NCBI GenBank assembly: GCA_002085035.1
Contig: MZGM01000011.1
Location: 1 to 12,560 of the forward strand
DNA length: 12,560 nucleotides
Direction of reading: 5' to 3'
From: Candidatus Zhuqueibacterota bacterium 4484_219
Lineage (GTDB): Bacteria; Zhuqueibacterota; JdFR-76; 4484-219
The notes under the pieces are model-generated. The model did not search any database. It worked only from the letters and a program-made list of their open reading frames with translations, and was not told the origin of the DNA. Both the position numbers and the translations under genes were made by a program. This document shows, piece after piece, positions 1 to 8,238 of the stretch. Positions within the stretch are counted from its first letter, which is position 1; each line of letters opens with the position of its first letter.

Positions 1-848
1 TTGGCGATTTAAATGACCTATCCAGTCTAATTTCTGCCATGGATGGCTGCGAGGTCGTTTTCCATTGTGCTGGTTATTATCCCATTTATTCTCTGGCTCG
101 GCGTAAACAAGTTGCGATAGCAACTCAGCAAATCCATAACGTATGCGAGGCAGCACGTCAAACTAACGTCAGGCGCCTCATTTACACTTCCAGTCCCAGT
201 ACTATTGGACAGTCTCAAGAAGGAAAATTAGCTAATGAACAAATCCCTTATTCTCTAAATCGAAATCGCAGTACTTACTGTCATATTAAGTATGTTATGG
301 AACAAAAAGTACTTGAAGCGGCACAAAATGGGGTGCCGGCGATAATTATCAATCCCACCGGAGTTTTTGGCCCTTATGACATCAAACCTACCACTGGTCG
401 AATTATTTTGGAGCTGCTTCAGCGCCGAATGTTGGTTTTTGTCAATGGTAAGCTGAATGCTGTTGATGTGCGAGATGTAGCCCGCGCCGAAGTTTTGGCT
501 CTGAAAAAAGGAAGGGTGGGCGAACGTTACATCATCGGGAATTGGAACACAACCCTGCGCGATTTTCTGGAAATAGCCGCTCATATTGGCAGTGTGCCAA
601 AGCCAAAATTGGCAATACCCTTTCCTTTAGCGTATCTTACTGCCCAGATATCCGAAATATTAGCCAAATATGTGTTCCGCAGTCCTAAACCCTTGCTCCC
701 GATAGCTGGCTTGGATCTGCTCCGATATGGAACACATGTTGACATCAGCAAAGCTAAAGCCGAATTAGATTGGTATCCATCCCCTATTTCCATCGCCATC
801 AAAGATACCATCGACTGGTTTCGAAAAAACGGCTACCTTGCACGTTAA
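1..848 (+). CDS. NAD(P)-dependent epimerase/dehydratase, HpnA/dihydroflavonol reductase-like (5' end missing)
   Basis: This is an extended short-chain dehydrogenase whose start lies left of the window. The open frame enters at base 3 and gives 281 residues up to a TAA stop. Family members normally begin about 50 residues earlier with the GxxGxxG nucleotide-binding loop, which is not visible. Counting from the first visible codon, the sequence opens with the typical GDL..SL...GC.VVFH.AG segment. The YTSS strand is at about 61-64, the catalytic YxxxK pair at Y92 and K96, and an NPTGVFGP motif at 117-124 followed by DIKPT. The DIKPTTGRII and GERYIIG stretches resemble HpnA (hopanoid-associated sugar epimerase) and dihydroflavonol-4-reductase-like proteins. 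Substrate cannot be read from sequence, and no hopanoid gene is in view. A small membrane-protein gene follows 49 bp downstream on the same strand. The SDR family is near certain, the HpnA-like subgroup moderately so. Confidence 0.9.
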   Translation, partial: GDLNDLSSLISAMDGCEVVFHCAGYYPIYSLARRKQVAIATQQIHNVCEAARQTNVRRLIYTSSPSTIGQSQEGKLANEQIPYSLNRNRSTYCHIKYVMEQKVLEAAQNGVPAIIINPTGVFGPYDIKPTTGRIILELLQRRMLVFVNGKLNAVDVRDVARAEVLALKKGRVGERYIIGNWNTTLRDFLEIAAHIGSVPKPKLAIPFPLAYLTAQISEILAKYVFRSPKPLLPIAGLDLLRYGTHVDISKAKAELDWYPSPISIAIKDTIDWFRKNGYLAR

Positions 849-897
849 ATCGAAAAGAAGTTCAATGTAATCAATAAATTTAAAGAGGCAAAACGTC

Positions 898-1401
898 ATG
901 ATTGAGTTATTACTTTTCATACTTATTGGGGTAATTATGTACTTGGTGCAACGAATGGTAGGCCCACAATTCGGCTGGAGGAAAGTTTTAATCTATCTCA
1001 TTAGCGGAATGGTAGGCGGATTGGGCGCAGTTTTGCTTGCAAAATATTCTCTACCATCGCAAGTGGGTTTGCTGGGAAAAACAATCTGGCCGGGCATGGT
1101 AATAATGGGTTCGACTGGCGGAATAGTTTTGTACACTGCTTCCGCATTGAATCTCTATCAAAGCAATTTCTTTCAACTATTTGGCACGCTTATATTGGGA
1201 ATTGCTACCGGAGTAGGCACCGCGGCAATATATGCTCTTTATGCCGTCGTTGTAGGAATCCCCTGGATAACTACCGGACAGATAGGCAACAGACATTTTT
1301 CTGGTACAATTATTATGTTTTGTGTACTAGGTTTCTTGATTATCTTCGGCTACACCATGACAGCCCGGATTGTAACGAGGTTTCACAGAGTATTAAAATA
1401 A
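898..1401 (+). CDS. Hypothetical multi-pass membrane protein
   Basis: The gene encodes a 167-residue, very hydrophobic protein that I do not recognise. Predicted membrane segments lie at about residues 2-18, 31-49, 62-81, 93-117 and 136-157. They are rich in glycine (GMVGGLGAV, GSTGGIV, GIATGVGTA), which suggests close helix packing. The short basic C-terminal tail (R157, R161, R164, K167) suggests a cytoplasmic C-terminus. No catalytic or metal-binding motif stands out. The ATG start is supported by an AAAGAGG ribosome-binding site nine bases upstream (882-888). The gene lies 49 bp after the dehydrogenase gene and may be co-transcribed with it, and it ends just before a strong hairpin. Its function is unknown, but the coding call is well supported by length, ribosome-binding site and composition. 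Confidence 0.8.
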   Translation: MIELLLFILIGVIMYLVQRMVGPQFGWRKVLIYLISGMVGGLGAVLLAKYSLPSQVGLLGKTIWPGMVIMGSTGGIVLYTASALNLYQSNFFQLFGTLILGIATGVGTAAIYALYAVVVGIPWITTGQIGNRHFSGTIIMFCVLGFLIIFGYTMTARIVTRFHRVLK

Positions 1402-1404
1402 GTT

Positions 1405-1439
1405 AAAGTAACCGTTACCTGTGAGGTAGCAGTCACTTT
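1405..1439. terminator. Bidirectional hairpin terminator between converging genes
   Basis: A 35-nt near-perfect palindrome fills the gap between the converging membrane-protein gene and glnD. Sixteen positions pair around a 3-nt GTG loop at 1421-1423. On the + strand there are two mismatches (A1410/C1434 and C1413/A1431) and one G-T wobble. The inner stem TACCT/AGGTA is perfect. A short T run follows on the + side (1437-1440). On the minus side the outer arm is followed by an AT-rich stretch without a long U tract. The position three bases after one stop codon and 22 bases from the other fits a shared terminator. The poor U tracts leave some doubt about efficiency. Confidence 0.65.
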
Positions 1440-1461
1440 TCAGTTTAAGTTTCGTAGATTT

Positions 1462-4116
1462 TCAAAATTCTGTCTGGGTTGCACGTAGCAATTGCTGACG
1501 AATTTCTTCTTGACGTTTCTGATCAACAATCTTCTGACCATTGGCATCCAGCACATAAAAACTATCTGCCACCTGATCCACACGAGTTGAAATCTTAGCG
1601 GAGCGGATATCCAACTTCAATTTACTCATAGCCATGGCCAAGCGATAAAGCAATCCTACTGAATCATCTGTGAAAACATCAATAATTGTGAATTCAGAAG
1701 ATATCTGATTGTCAAAACGGATTTCTGCTGGGCGACCACTTCTTTTCAACTTACGCCGCCGCCATCTGCGTTGGTGTAGTTGAAAAAGAGTCCGCAAATC
1801 TTCTTGGCCAGAGAGTACCTTCTCCAAATCTTCACGTAAGTCTCGCTGTTTAATCTCATCAAATTGCAAATGTTCAGAGATAGGAGTCACCTGAAAAGTA
1901 TCGATCACTATCCCATCCTGACGGGTAAAAATTTGAGCACTGAAGATATTGAGATCATTAACCGAAAGCACGCCACAGATTTCTGCAAGACGAAAAGGTT
2001 TGTCTTGAGTTACCACAGTCACTCCCCAGTGAGTTTTGTAATCATAAAAAGCAATTGCTGCTTTTTTTTCTGGAGATTTAGCTTCAGCTCGAGACATCAG
2101 CTGAGCAATCAAATCCAAATGTTCAGCAATTTGGCGCTCATCGAAAGTCTGTAAGTAATTACTATTCATACCTCTTAAATGATTTTCGATTCTCTCTGCG
2201 GAGATTTCTTGTTTGCTTTGTTTCTGAATTTCCTGAATTAACAATTGCAATTCTTTTATTCTAACCCCAGATTCACGATATCCGCCGGTAAGATAATCAC
2301 GAGTCTTAAGATAAAGATCCCACAGCAAAATACTTTTCCATTCTGACCATATATTAGGATTAAGTGCTGAGAGATCACCATAAGAAAGCAGGTAAAGCAT
2401 CTTCAAATTTTCAACATCTCCTACTAAGGCAGCAAACTCTCTCAACGTAGGTAACTCATCAAAGTTGCGCCGGAAGGCTATCTGCTCCATCTCCAGATGA
2501 TGACGTACCAAAAAAATGATCCGCTCACGACGTTCACCATAGAGGTTCCAACGGTCTAAGATTTTCGCTGTTATTTTAGCTCCTTCTTCGGCATGATTCT
2601 GTCTCTTGACCTTTCCAATATCATGAAAAAGCATCCCCAAAAATAAAACTTCTGGATACTTAATTTCAAGAAACACCTGACGCAATTTCGTCTGATCTTG
2701 TTCCTCTGTTACCAGCCGAGCAATATTCTCGATAGCCAATAAAGTATGTTCATCGGTAGAATAATAATGATAAAGATCGTGCTGAGCCAAAGCAGTAAGT
2801 GCAGAAAATTCAGGAATGTAGTTATCTAATACTTCCAATTCATGCATTATGCGCAGTATTCTACCCAGATCTTCGGGGTGTGAAAGAATTTTTTCAAAAA
2901 TGGCAAACGCAGCAGGATCTGTACGAAAGGCTTCATCAATAGTATGGGCAAAATGGCTGATGGTCTGGCGCAAAAATTCCGATAGTCGAGCATGATAACA
3001 CTTACACCAATAAAAAACTTCCATCAGAAGCAAAGGCCTTTGTTTAAACACTTCCACTGAATCGGATTCAGGGTAAATGGTAGCATCTTCCCCAAGATAG
3101 ATACCCGGGGCAAGAAATTTTCGAAACTTAACTCCTGAAGGCTCAACAGTTGATTTGTAACGGCTTAATTTTTCAGAAAGAATCAAATAGGCGTGGTAAA
3201 TACTACGAGCATTGAGATAATATTCACGGAGAAATGTTTCCACTCCCAGATGTTCTGCCTCATCCTGGTATCCTAAATGTTGAGCAATTGTTCTTTGCAA
3301 ACCATACTCGAGAAGATCAAACTTATTGCCTTTTAGGAAATGCAGTTCATTGCGCACTCGCAACAGAAATTCAAATGCATTAAGTAATTTGTCGTATTCG
3401 GAAGCTAAAATGATCGATGTATTGTACAACTGCTGTAAAAAACCTGCGATGGAGGAGCAACGCTGCTGACGAATATGAAACTCACTGTAAAAATTAGAAT
3501 TAGAACGATAAAGCCACAAAAGAGTGTGGAGATCACGCAATCCACCAACACCTTCCTTGACATGTGGTTCCAGAAGTTGGGGAGAACCACCGTATTTCTT
3601 ATGACGCTCCTCTGCAGCTCTAATAATGGCTTGCCAGAATGCCTGCTGATCTCCCGCCAGTACTTGCCTGCGCAGAGCATTTTCTAATTCTAACATTAGC
3701 TCCTGACTGCCAAAAAGCCTGCGCATTTCTAATACAGTAGTCCGAGTAACCCAATCCTCCTGCGACAGTTGCACACACTGCGATATGGACTGGGTTTGAT
3801 GCCCAACCTCCAAACCACAATCCCAAAGAGCACGAATCAATTGGCGAATCGCTTCCTGAATTTTTGCGGACTCCTTATCGAAAATGAGAAGCAAGTCCAC
3901 ATCGGAAAATGGATTCAATTCGCCACGCCCGTACCCACCTAAAGCCAAAACTACAATCTGACTCTCAACAGATTGGAGCACAGCTCGAGCAATTTTCTCG
4001 ATCACCTCGTCTGCCAAAGCAGTAAGCTGCTCGCATGTTTGCAATCCCGGCTGCCCCTGCAAATGAGCTTGATAAATAGAATTTTTCCGTGTTTCAATAT
4101 AAGCGCGAGTGAACAT
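1462..4116 (-). CDS. glnD: [Protein-PII] uridylyltransferase / uridylyl-removing enzyme
   Basis: GlnD is the cytoplasmic glutamine sensor that uridylylates PII proteins when nitrogen is scarce and removes UMP when glutamine is high. At 884 residues it has the usual full length. The nucleotidyltransferase domain at about 50-180 carries GGYGRGE (60-66) and the SDVD metal motif (71-74). The GlnD linker follows, with the EPHVKEGVGGLRDL stretch at 183-196. The HD domain for UMP removal spans about 440-560, with H457, the H498-D499 pair in FHDIGK, H508 and H539-H540. Two C-terminal ACT domains that bind glutamine lie at about 697-775 and 807-882. The ATG start is one base after the TGA of the upstream lamin-tail gene, so translation is probably coupled. 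The only nearby Shine-Dalgarno-like sequence is weak. No glnB/glnK, amt or glnA gene is in the window. An A8 run lies in codons 683-685, just before the ACT domains. Confidence 0.97.
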   Translation of the reverse strand: MFTRAYIETRKNSIYQAHLQGQPGLQTCEQLTALADEVIEKIARAVLQSVESQIVVLALGGYGRGELNPFSDVDLLLIFDKESAKIQEAIRQLIRALWDCGLEVGHQTQSISQCVQLSQEDWVTRTTVLEMRRLFGSQELMLELENALRRQVLAGDQQAFWQAIIRAAEERHKKYGGSPQLLEPHVKEGVGGLRDLHTLLWLYRSNSNFYSEFHIRQQRCSSIAGFLQQLYNTSIILASEYDKLLNAFEFLLRVRNELHFLKGNKFDLLEYGLQRTIAQHLGYQDEAEHLGVETFLREYYLNARSIYHAYLILSEKLSRYKSTVEPSGVKFRKFLAPGIYLGEDATIYPESDSVEVFKQRPLLLMEVFYWCKCYHARLSEFLRQTISHFAHTIDEAFRTDPAAFAIFEKILSHPEDLGRILRIMHELEVLDNYIPEFSALTALAQHDLYHYYSTDEHTLLAIENIARLVTEEQDQTKLRQVFLEIKYPEVLFLGMLFHDIGKVKRQNHAEEGAKITAKILDRWNLYGERRERIIFLVRHHLEMEQIAFRRNFDELPTLREFAALVGDVENLKMLYLLSYGDLSALNPNIWSEWKSILLWDLYLKTRDYLTGGYRESGVRIKELQLLIQEIQKQSKQEISAERIENHLRGMNSNYLQTFDERQIAEHLDLIAQLMSRAEAKSPEKKAAIAFYDYKTHWGVTVVTQDKPFRLAEICGVLSVNDLNIFSAQIFTRQDGIVIDTFQVTPISEHLQFDEIKQRDLREDLEKVLSGQEDLRTLFQLHQRRWRRRKLKRSGRPAEIRFDNQISSEFTIIDVFTDDSVGLLYRLAMAMSKLKLDIRSAKISTRVDQVADSFYVLDANGQKIVDQKRQEEIRQQLLRATQTEF

Positions 4117-4117
4117 C

Positions 4118-5932
4118 TCACAATTCGCCTGCTAATACCAAAGCTTTTTTTACTGCTTTCAAAATACCGTGTTGCCCATCGAGAGCCTCAAGGTAAATAA
4201 TGTAGATACCCATACGTAATTTTTGATTATCATCGTCACAACCGTTCCATACCACTTGACGCGAACTTCCCGAAGGTTCACAGTTGAATAACTCACGTAC
4301 CAGCCGTCCCCGAACATCGAAGATCTTTAGATTGACATAGGCGGTAGTTGCGGGCAATTTGTAATCGATGATCACAAAATCATCGTGACCATCGCCATCA
4401 GGTGAAAAGGGATTGGGAACAACAGAAAGAATAGCATCGTCTGGGAGCCGCTCAACAAAAATACTATTCTGCTCACCAGGAGTTGCCCCTTCAGCTAACA
4501 CGCATGAGCTCCAATTGGTACTATCTGTCCCACTGATAAAAGGATTGATTTTTTCCAAAGACACTCCATCTCCCCCACCCCAACTTGAAGAATAAGGTAC
4601 TTGGTCTATTCTCTTGCCGGTCAAATCAATCAAATGAACAACGTCTCTATCGTTATTCAATGAGGGAAAAGAACCCGTTAACATCACTGTACTACCAGAA
4701 ATATTTAAATACTGAAAAAAGATGCTGGAATCACGAGCCAACACACAGAAGCCCTCTGGTAATAATTGCGAAGAAACAGAACAAATTGTCACCGCTTTTG
4801 ATGTATCTTGATCAGAAAAACGCCAGCCCTGTAAATCTACTGTTTCCGAAGAAGGATTGTACAATTCAATCCACTCCGTCTGTCCAGGCAAGGGATCGTA
4901 CATAATCTCGTTAATCACCACACAACCTGCCGGCGCAGAAACCAAAATAGTCAAAGTACCACAATTATTGGCAAGATTCTTATCCTCTGGCACTTGCGCT
5001 TCAGCAAGATAATCGTGCCTTCCTGAACTCAATAATCCGAGTGTCATTGTTAGTTCTACAGAATCTTGGGAAGTCAATGATTGCTGGACTGGCAAATCAT
5101 TAAGTAATTCATTTTCAGAGAATTCATTATCATGATTACTATCCTCGAATAGCATTACATGGAACTGTGAGATGACTTGCTGACCACGATTGCAGACAAC
5201 CAGATGAAGTTCAACCTCACCATCAACTTGTGGTTTAGAAGGAATGGAAAACAGCCTCACCAATTCCAAATCCACGTCCAGTGGCGAAACGCTATTCTGG
5301 GCACCTGGAGTACCCAGGTATTGACGACTATCGCTCCAGTTGTTGGCACTATTGTTTTGAGCAAGATCAATTTTCTCGTCGGAATAACCAGGGGGATTTC
5401 CCAGCGAATAAGTGTAATGATCCACAGTATCGCCATTGGCATCAAAAAGAATTATTGTTTCTGGTGTTGAATTGCTCAATCCTGCGCTGCCTAGAGTACT
5501 ACCGGAGACAGTTAAAATCAAAGCATTGGTCGGGATACGACCCTCATAGGTTGTGGAGTTACCAAAGTAATCGGGATCGAGGATCAAGCCAAACTGACCC
5601 GGAGCCAATACCAACCCATCACCGCTATCGATGAGCATGTCGCTACCGCTACCGTCTCCTACCCGCCATCCGGCCAGGTCAACCGAATCGGTAGCACTCA
5701 GATTGTAGATTTCTATGAACTCATCGGTGGCCTCAGACCCCGCCGGATCGAACATTACTTCGCTAAGAGTAACTGGAACTTTTCCTTGGACTAATATTTT
5801 TTCTGTCCAAGCATGTAGAAATCCCTGGGGCAATAAAATCAACAGCCCTAATCCGAAAAAGCCGAGCATGCTTCCAGAGAGTTTTCTGTTAAGCTGGGAA
5901 GTTTTAGAAAATTTGTCAATCAAGTTTTGCAA
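4118..5932 (-). CDS. Secreted lamin-tail domain protein with CARDB and FlgD-Ig-like domains
   Basis: This is a 604-residue exported, multi-domain protein. The N-terminus has a basic region and a hydrophobic stretch at about 22-41, consistent with a signal peptide. A first lamin-tail (LTD) domain spans about 52-213, with TLSEVMFDP, EFIEIYN and closing GTPGAQNS. A CARDB-like Ig domain spans about 220-333 and contains an EF-hand-like loop at 264-275 (D264, N266, D268, E270, E275), which may bind calcium. A second LTD spans about 337-490 (INEIMYDP, EWIELYNP, closing ATPGEQNS). A FlgD/T9SS-type Ig domain spans about 499-600 (NPFSPDGDG, FDVRGRLVREL, VWNG). Such domains are common in surface or secreted proteins of FCB bacteria; no enzyme motif is seen. 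The longest frame starts at TTG (5930-5932) with little ribosome-binding sequence. ATG at codon 22 is the alternative but would strip the basic n-region. The gene starts 14 bp after the VWA gene and ends 1 base before glnD. Confidence 0.85.
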   Translation of the reverse strand: MQNLIDKFSKTSQLNRKLSGSMLGFFGLGLLILLPQGFLHAWTEKILVQGKVPVTLSEVMFDPAGSEATDEFIEIYNLSATDSVDLAGWRVGDGSGSDMLIDSGDGLVLAPGQFGLILDPDYFGNSTTYEGRIPTNALILTVSGSTLGSAGLSNSTPETIILFDANGDTVDHYTYSLGNPPGYSDEKIDLAQNNSANNWSDSRQYLGTPGAQNSVSPLDVDLELVRLFSIPSKPQVDGEVELHLVVCNRGQQVISQFHVMLFEDSNHDNEFSENELLNDLPVQQSLTSQDSVELTMTLGLLSSGRHDYLAEAQVPEDKNLANNCGTLTILVSAPAGCVVINEIMYDPLPGQTEWIELYNPSSETVDLQGWRFSDQDTSKAVTICSVSSQLLPEGFCVLARDSSIFFQYLNISGSTVMLTGSFPSLNNDRDVVHLIDLTGKRIDQVPYSSSWGGGDGVSLEKINPFISGTDSTNWSSCVLAEGATPGEQNSIFVERLPDDAILSVVPNPFSPDGDGHDDFVIIDYKLPATTAYVNLKIFDVRGRLVRELFNCEPSGSSRQVVWNGCDDDNQKLRMGIYIIYLEALDGQHGILKAVKKALVLAGEL

Positions 5933-5946
5933 ATTCCGGTTTGACT

Positions 5947-8154
5947 CTACAACATTCCTTTACGGCGGCGAATAGACCACTCCACCACCAACAGACCAAT
6001 AAACAACAACAGTACCAGCCACTTGTTCCAAAGATTGATTTCGCGAGTTTGTTGCAATTGTTGTGGAGGAAAATGTAATTCATTAGCCATTTTCTCAATT
6101 TGTGCTGGGGTGTAATATTTACCTCCAGAAACCTGGGCCATTTTCTGCAACAAACCTTCTCTCATCCGGGTGGAAACAAATTCGATGTGAAACTCACCCG
6201 CCGAAAATCGTCCTTGATCACTACCGATTACTTGTCCGTCGAGAAAAGCCTGCCCTTCAAATCGATAGTCACCTGCTTGGGCGATGCGATATTCCGCCTG
6301 ATATTTGCCATTTCCCACATGGGAGAATGGCAATGTGATTCGTTTTCCATCTTCGGTGTGAATAGTTACTGCCACCTCTGCGTTGTCCAGTGGCTGATAA
6401 TCTGGGGTGTAAACCTGTCCTAAAAAATGTACTACTTCTCCATTGCGATAGATTAATTTGTCAGTTTGGATTTTAACCAATTTAATTTCCTCTGGAGTAG
6501 TCAACCAGCGGATTGAGCGATTAAGGAACTTAACCAGAGCTTCGTTGGTCTTATTGACTCCCCACATCATCAGATCCCAACGCCAAACGTTGTAAAATAA
6601 TAATGCTAACTCCTTATGTTCACCCAGCGTACGTGCCAGGATTAAAGGCTTGCGAAAGCTATCGGTATTAGGTAATTTCGATTGTTTGGGATCCACGACG
6701 ACCAAGACTTGACTCTCGGGGCGGGGATTAAAATTGCGCAAAAAAGTAGACACTGGCGGGAGAACTTTCCACAAAGCAAGACTCCCGGCGAAATCATCTT
6801 GTAAACGAATCAGCGGAAATTGCTCACCCTGCACAGTTGGCTGTAAACTTACTTCCCGTGGCTTCCCGGGAGCTGTCCCAATAGTGAATGGTAAAGCATC
6901 CTGAAAATTTTTCAACTCCTCTATGTTGAGATTCGGCCCTTGTAGGAAAAATACAGGCTTATTCTTTTTCAGCAATTGCTTAGTCAGAAAATTTCGGGTG
7001 ATCTTATCTACTGGCCAGCGAGGAAATCCCAAAAAAAATATTACCTCATAATCTTTACCTGTCCAGTTATCTTCAATATTTCTTTCGTAGAATCCTCCCC
7101 CCTTTTTTTGGGTCCGGACAGTTAATTCTATGTCTTTATCATCTTCCAAAATGCGTTTGATAAATTTTAAATCCGCGCTGGGAGCACCAGCCAGTAACAA
7201 CACTCGTATTTTGCTTTTCAAAACTTTTACAAAGAAGGAATGCTTATTATTGAGGGTAGTGAATTCTCCCTTTAATTTAGGAATTTCAAGCACATATTTC
7301 TGGAAACCTTCCTGCTGGGGCACAAAGGTTAACCGCACCTTCTGTTCTTGATAATTGCCTACCAAAGTGATAAGTTTGGAATCGACCACCTGGTTATGAT
7401 ATTTCAAGCTGAGAGGTATTTTCATCCCGTCATAGCCGTAGCTCGATATTACAACCTCTACTGGAACCTTATTTTGGGCATAAACGACCTCATTGGTGAG
7501 AACACGGGCAATCAACACATCCTTTTTCTCTTGGGGATCACCAATACCAACAATAAAGATTGGCAAACCATACGACTGGGCGAGAAAAAGTGGGTTTTCG
7601 CCAACATTGTAAATACCATCAGTCAAAAGTACAACTCCGGCAAGATACTCGTTAAGCAGTTTTTGCTTGGCTTCGACAAGTGCAGAATAAATATCGGTAC
7701 CTTCAAAATTAAACTGGAGAGAATCGGGGTGAATCTTCTTTAATGAATAAAGATGATCGGCGAAGGTAAAAAAGCGGAGATTGTTAAATTTTTGCAGATG
7801 TTCAAATGCCGGGTGTTGCAATAGCGAAAGTACAATTTCAGCTCGGGTATGTTGATTATCCCGAATGGTCATGCTGGCCGAATTGTCAACCAGTACTGCT
7901 ATGGTGGGTTTTTGAAAATAACTGCGAGTAATGCTTAGGATAGGTTGAAACAGCAACAAAACAAGCAAAACCAATGCTGCTGCACGCAACGCCATTAACG
8001 CCCTTCGCAACGATTTGGTTACAGGCGGAATAGTGTATCGATATGCATAAAAAGCTACCCCTACAGCCCCCAGCAAACAGAGGATTAATAGCAGCCAGGA
8101 GCCCTGAATAGACAAACCCAACTTAATAAATGCAGCAACACCTAAAACTTCCAT
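5947..8154 (-). CDS. Von Willebrand factor A domain membrane protein (BatA-like, with degenerate amidotransferase-like domain)
   Basis: This 735-residue inner-membrane protein has segments at about 19-39, 53-72 and 710-726. The basic loop (40-57) and the basic tail RRRKG put the large central part outside the cytoplasm. A VWA domain at about 84-205 keeps a full MIDAS metal site: D90, S92, S94, T153 and D179. Residues about 316-555 resemble the class I glutamine-amidotransferase-like region often found in long VWA membrane proteins. The only cysteine is C26 in a membrane segment, so it has no nucleophile and is not an amidotransferase. An Ig-like beta domain follows at about 556-650. The family is of unknown function; metal-dependent protein binding is the usual inference. 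The ATG start has only a weak upstream GGGTG. The gene follows tsaD after 84 bp and precedes the lamin-tail gene by 14 bp. An in-phase A AAA AAG heptamer occurs at codons 349-351. Confidence 0.88.
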   Translation of the reverse strand: MEVLGVAAFIKLGLSIQGSWLLLILCLLGAVGVAFYAYRYTIPPVTKSLRRALMALRAAALVLLVLLLFQPILSITRSYFQKPTIAVLVDNSASMTIRDNQHTRAEIVLSLLQHPAFEHLQKFNNLRFFTFADHLYSLKKIHPDSLQFNFEGTDIYSALVEAKQKLLNEYLAGVVLLTDGIYNVGENPLFLAQSYGLPIFIVGIGDPQEKKDVLIARVLTNEVVYAQNKVPVEVVISSYGYDGMKIPLSLKYHNQVVDSKLITLVGNYQEQKVRLTFVPQQEGFQKYVLEIPKLKGEFTTLNNKHSFFVKVLKSKIRVLLLAGAPSADLKFIKRILEDDKDIELTVRTQKKGGGFYERNIEDNWTGKDYEVIFFLGFPRWPVDKITRNFLTKQLLKKNKPVFFLQGPNLNIEELKNFQDALPFTIGTAPGKPREVSLQPTVQGEQFPLIRLQDDFAGSLALWKVLPPVSTFLRNFNPRPESQVLVVVDPKQSKLPNTDSFRKPLILARTLGEHKELALLFYNVWRWDLMMWGVNKTNEALVKFLNRSIRWLTTPEEIKLVKIQTDKLIYRNGEVVHFLGQVYTPDYQPLDNAEVAVTIHTEDGKRITLPFSHVGNGKYQAEYRIAQAGDYRFEGQAFLDGQVIGSDQGRFSAGEFHIEFVSTRMREGLLQKMAQVSGGKYYTPAQIEKMANELHFPPQQLQQTREINLWNKWLVLLLFIGLLVVEWSIRRRKGML

Positions 8155-8238
8155 TAAGTCTGTACACCCATAACATCGTGAATTTGAGAAATAAATACCA
8201 AAACTGTTAAAAACGGTTTCATTACTTTCAATCTTTCA

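Noticed and set aside
3405..3680. Overlapping open frames on both strands inside glnD
   Set aside because: GlnD is intact across this region with conserved motifs; the others are antisense or out-of-frame shadows.
7348..7743. Open frame of 131 codons on the + strand
   Set aside because: It lies wholly opposite the VWA gene, has no plausible ribosome-binding site and no recognisable family, so it is a shadow of the real gene.
8201..8219. Imperfect hairpin AAACTG...CGGTTT in the 84-bp gap between tsaD and the VWA gene, as a terminator or promoter region
   Set aside because: The stem is only six pairs including one wobble or mismatch, with no T tract behind it on the minus strand. No convincing -35/-10 pair could be fitted in the gap. 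A promoter may be here, but the sequence does not show it.
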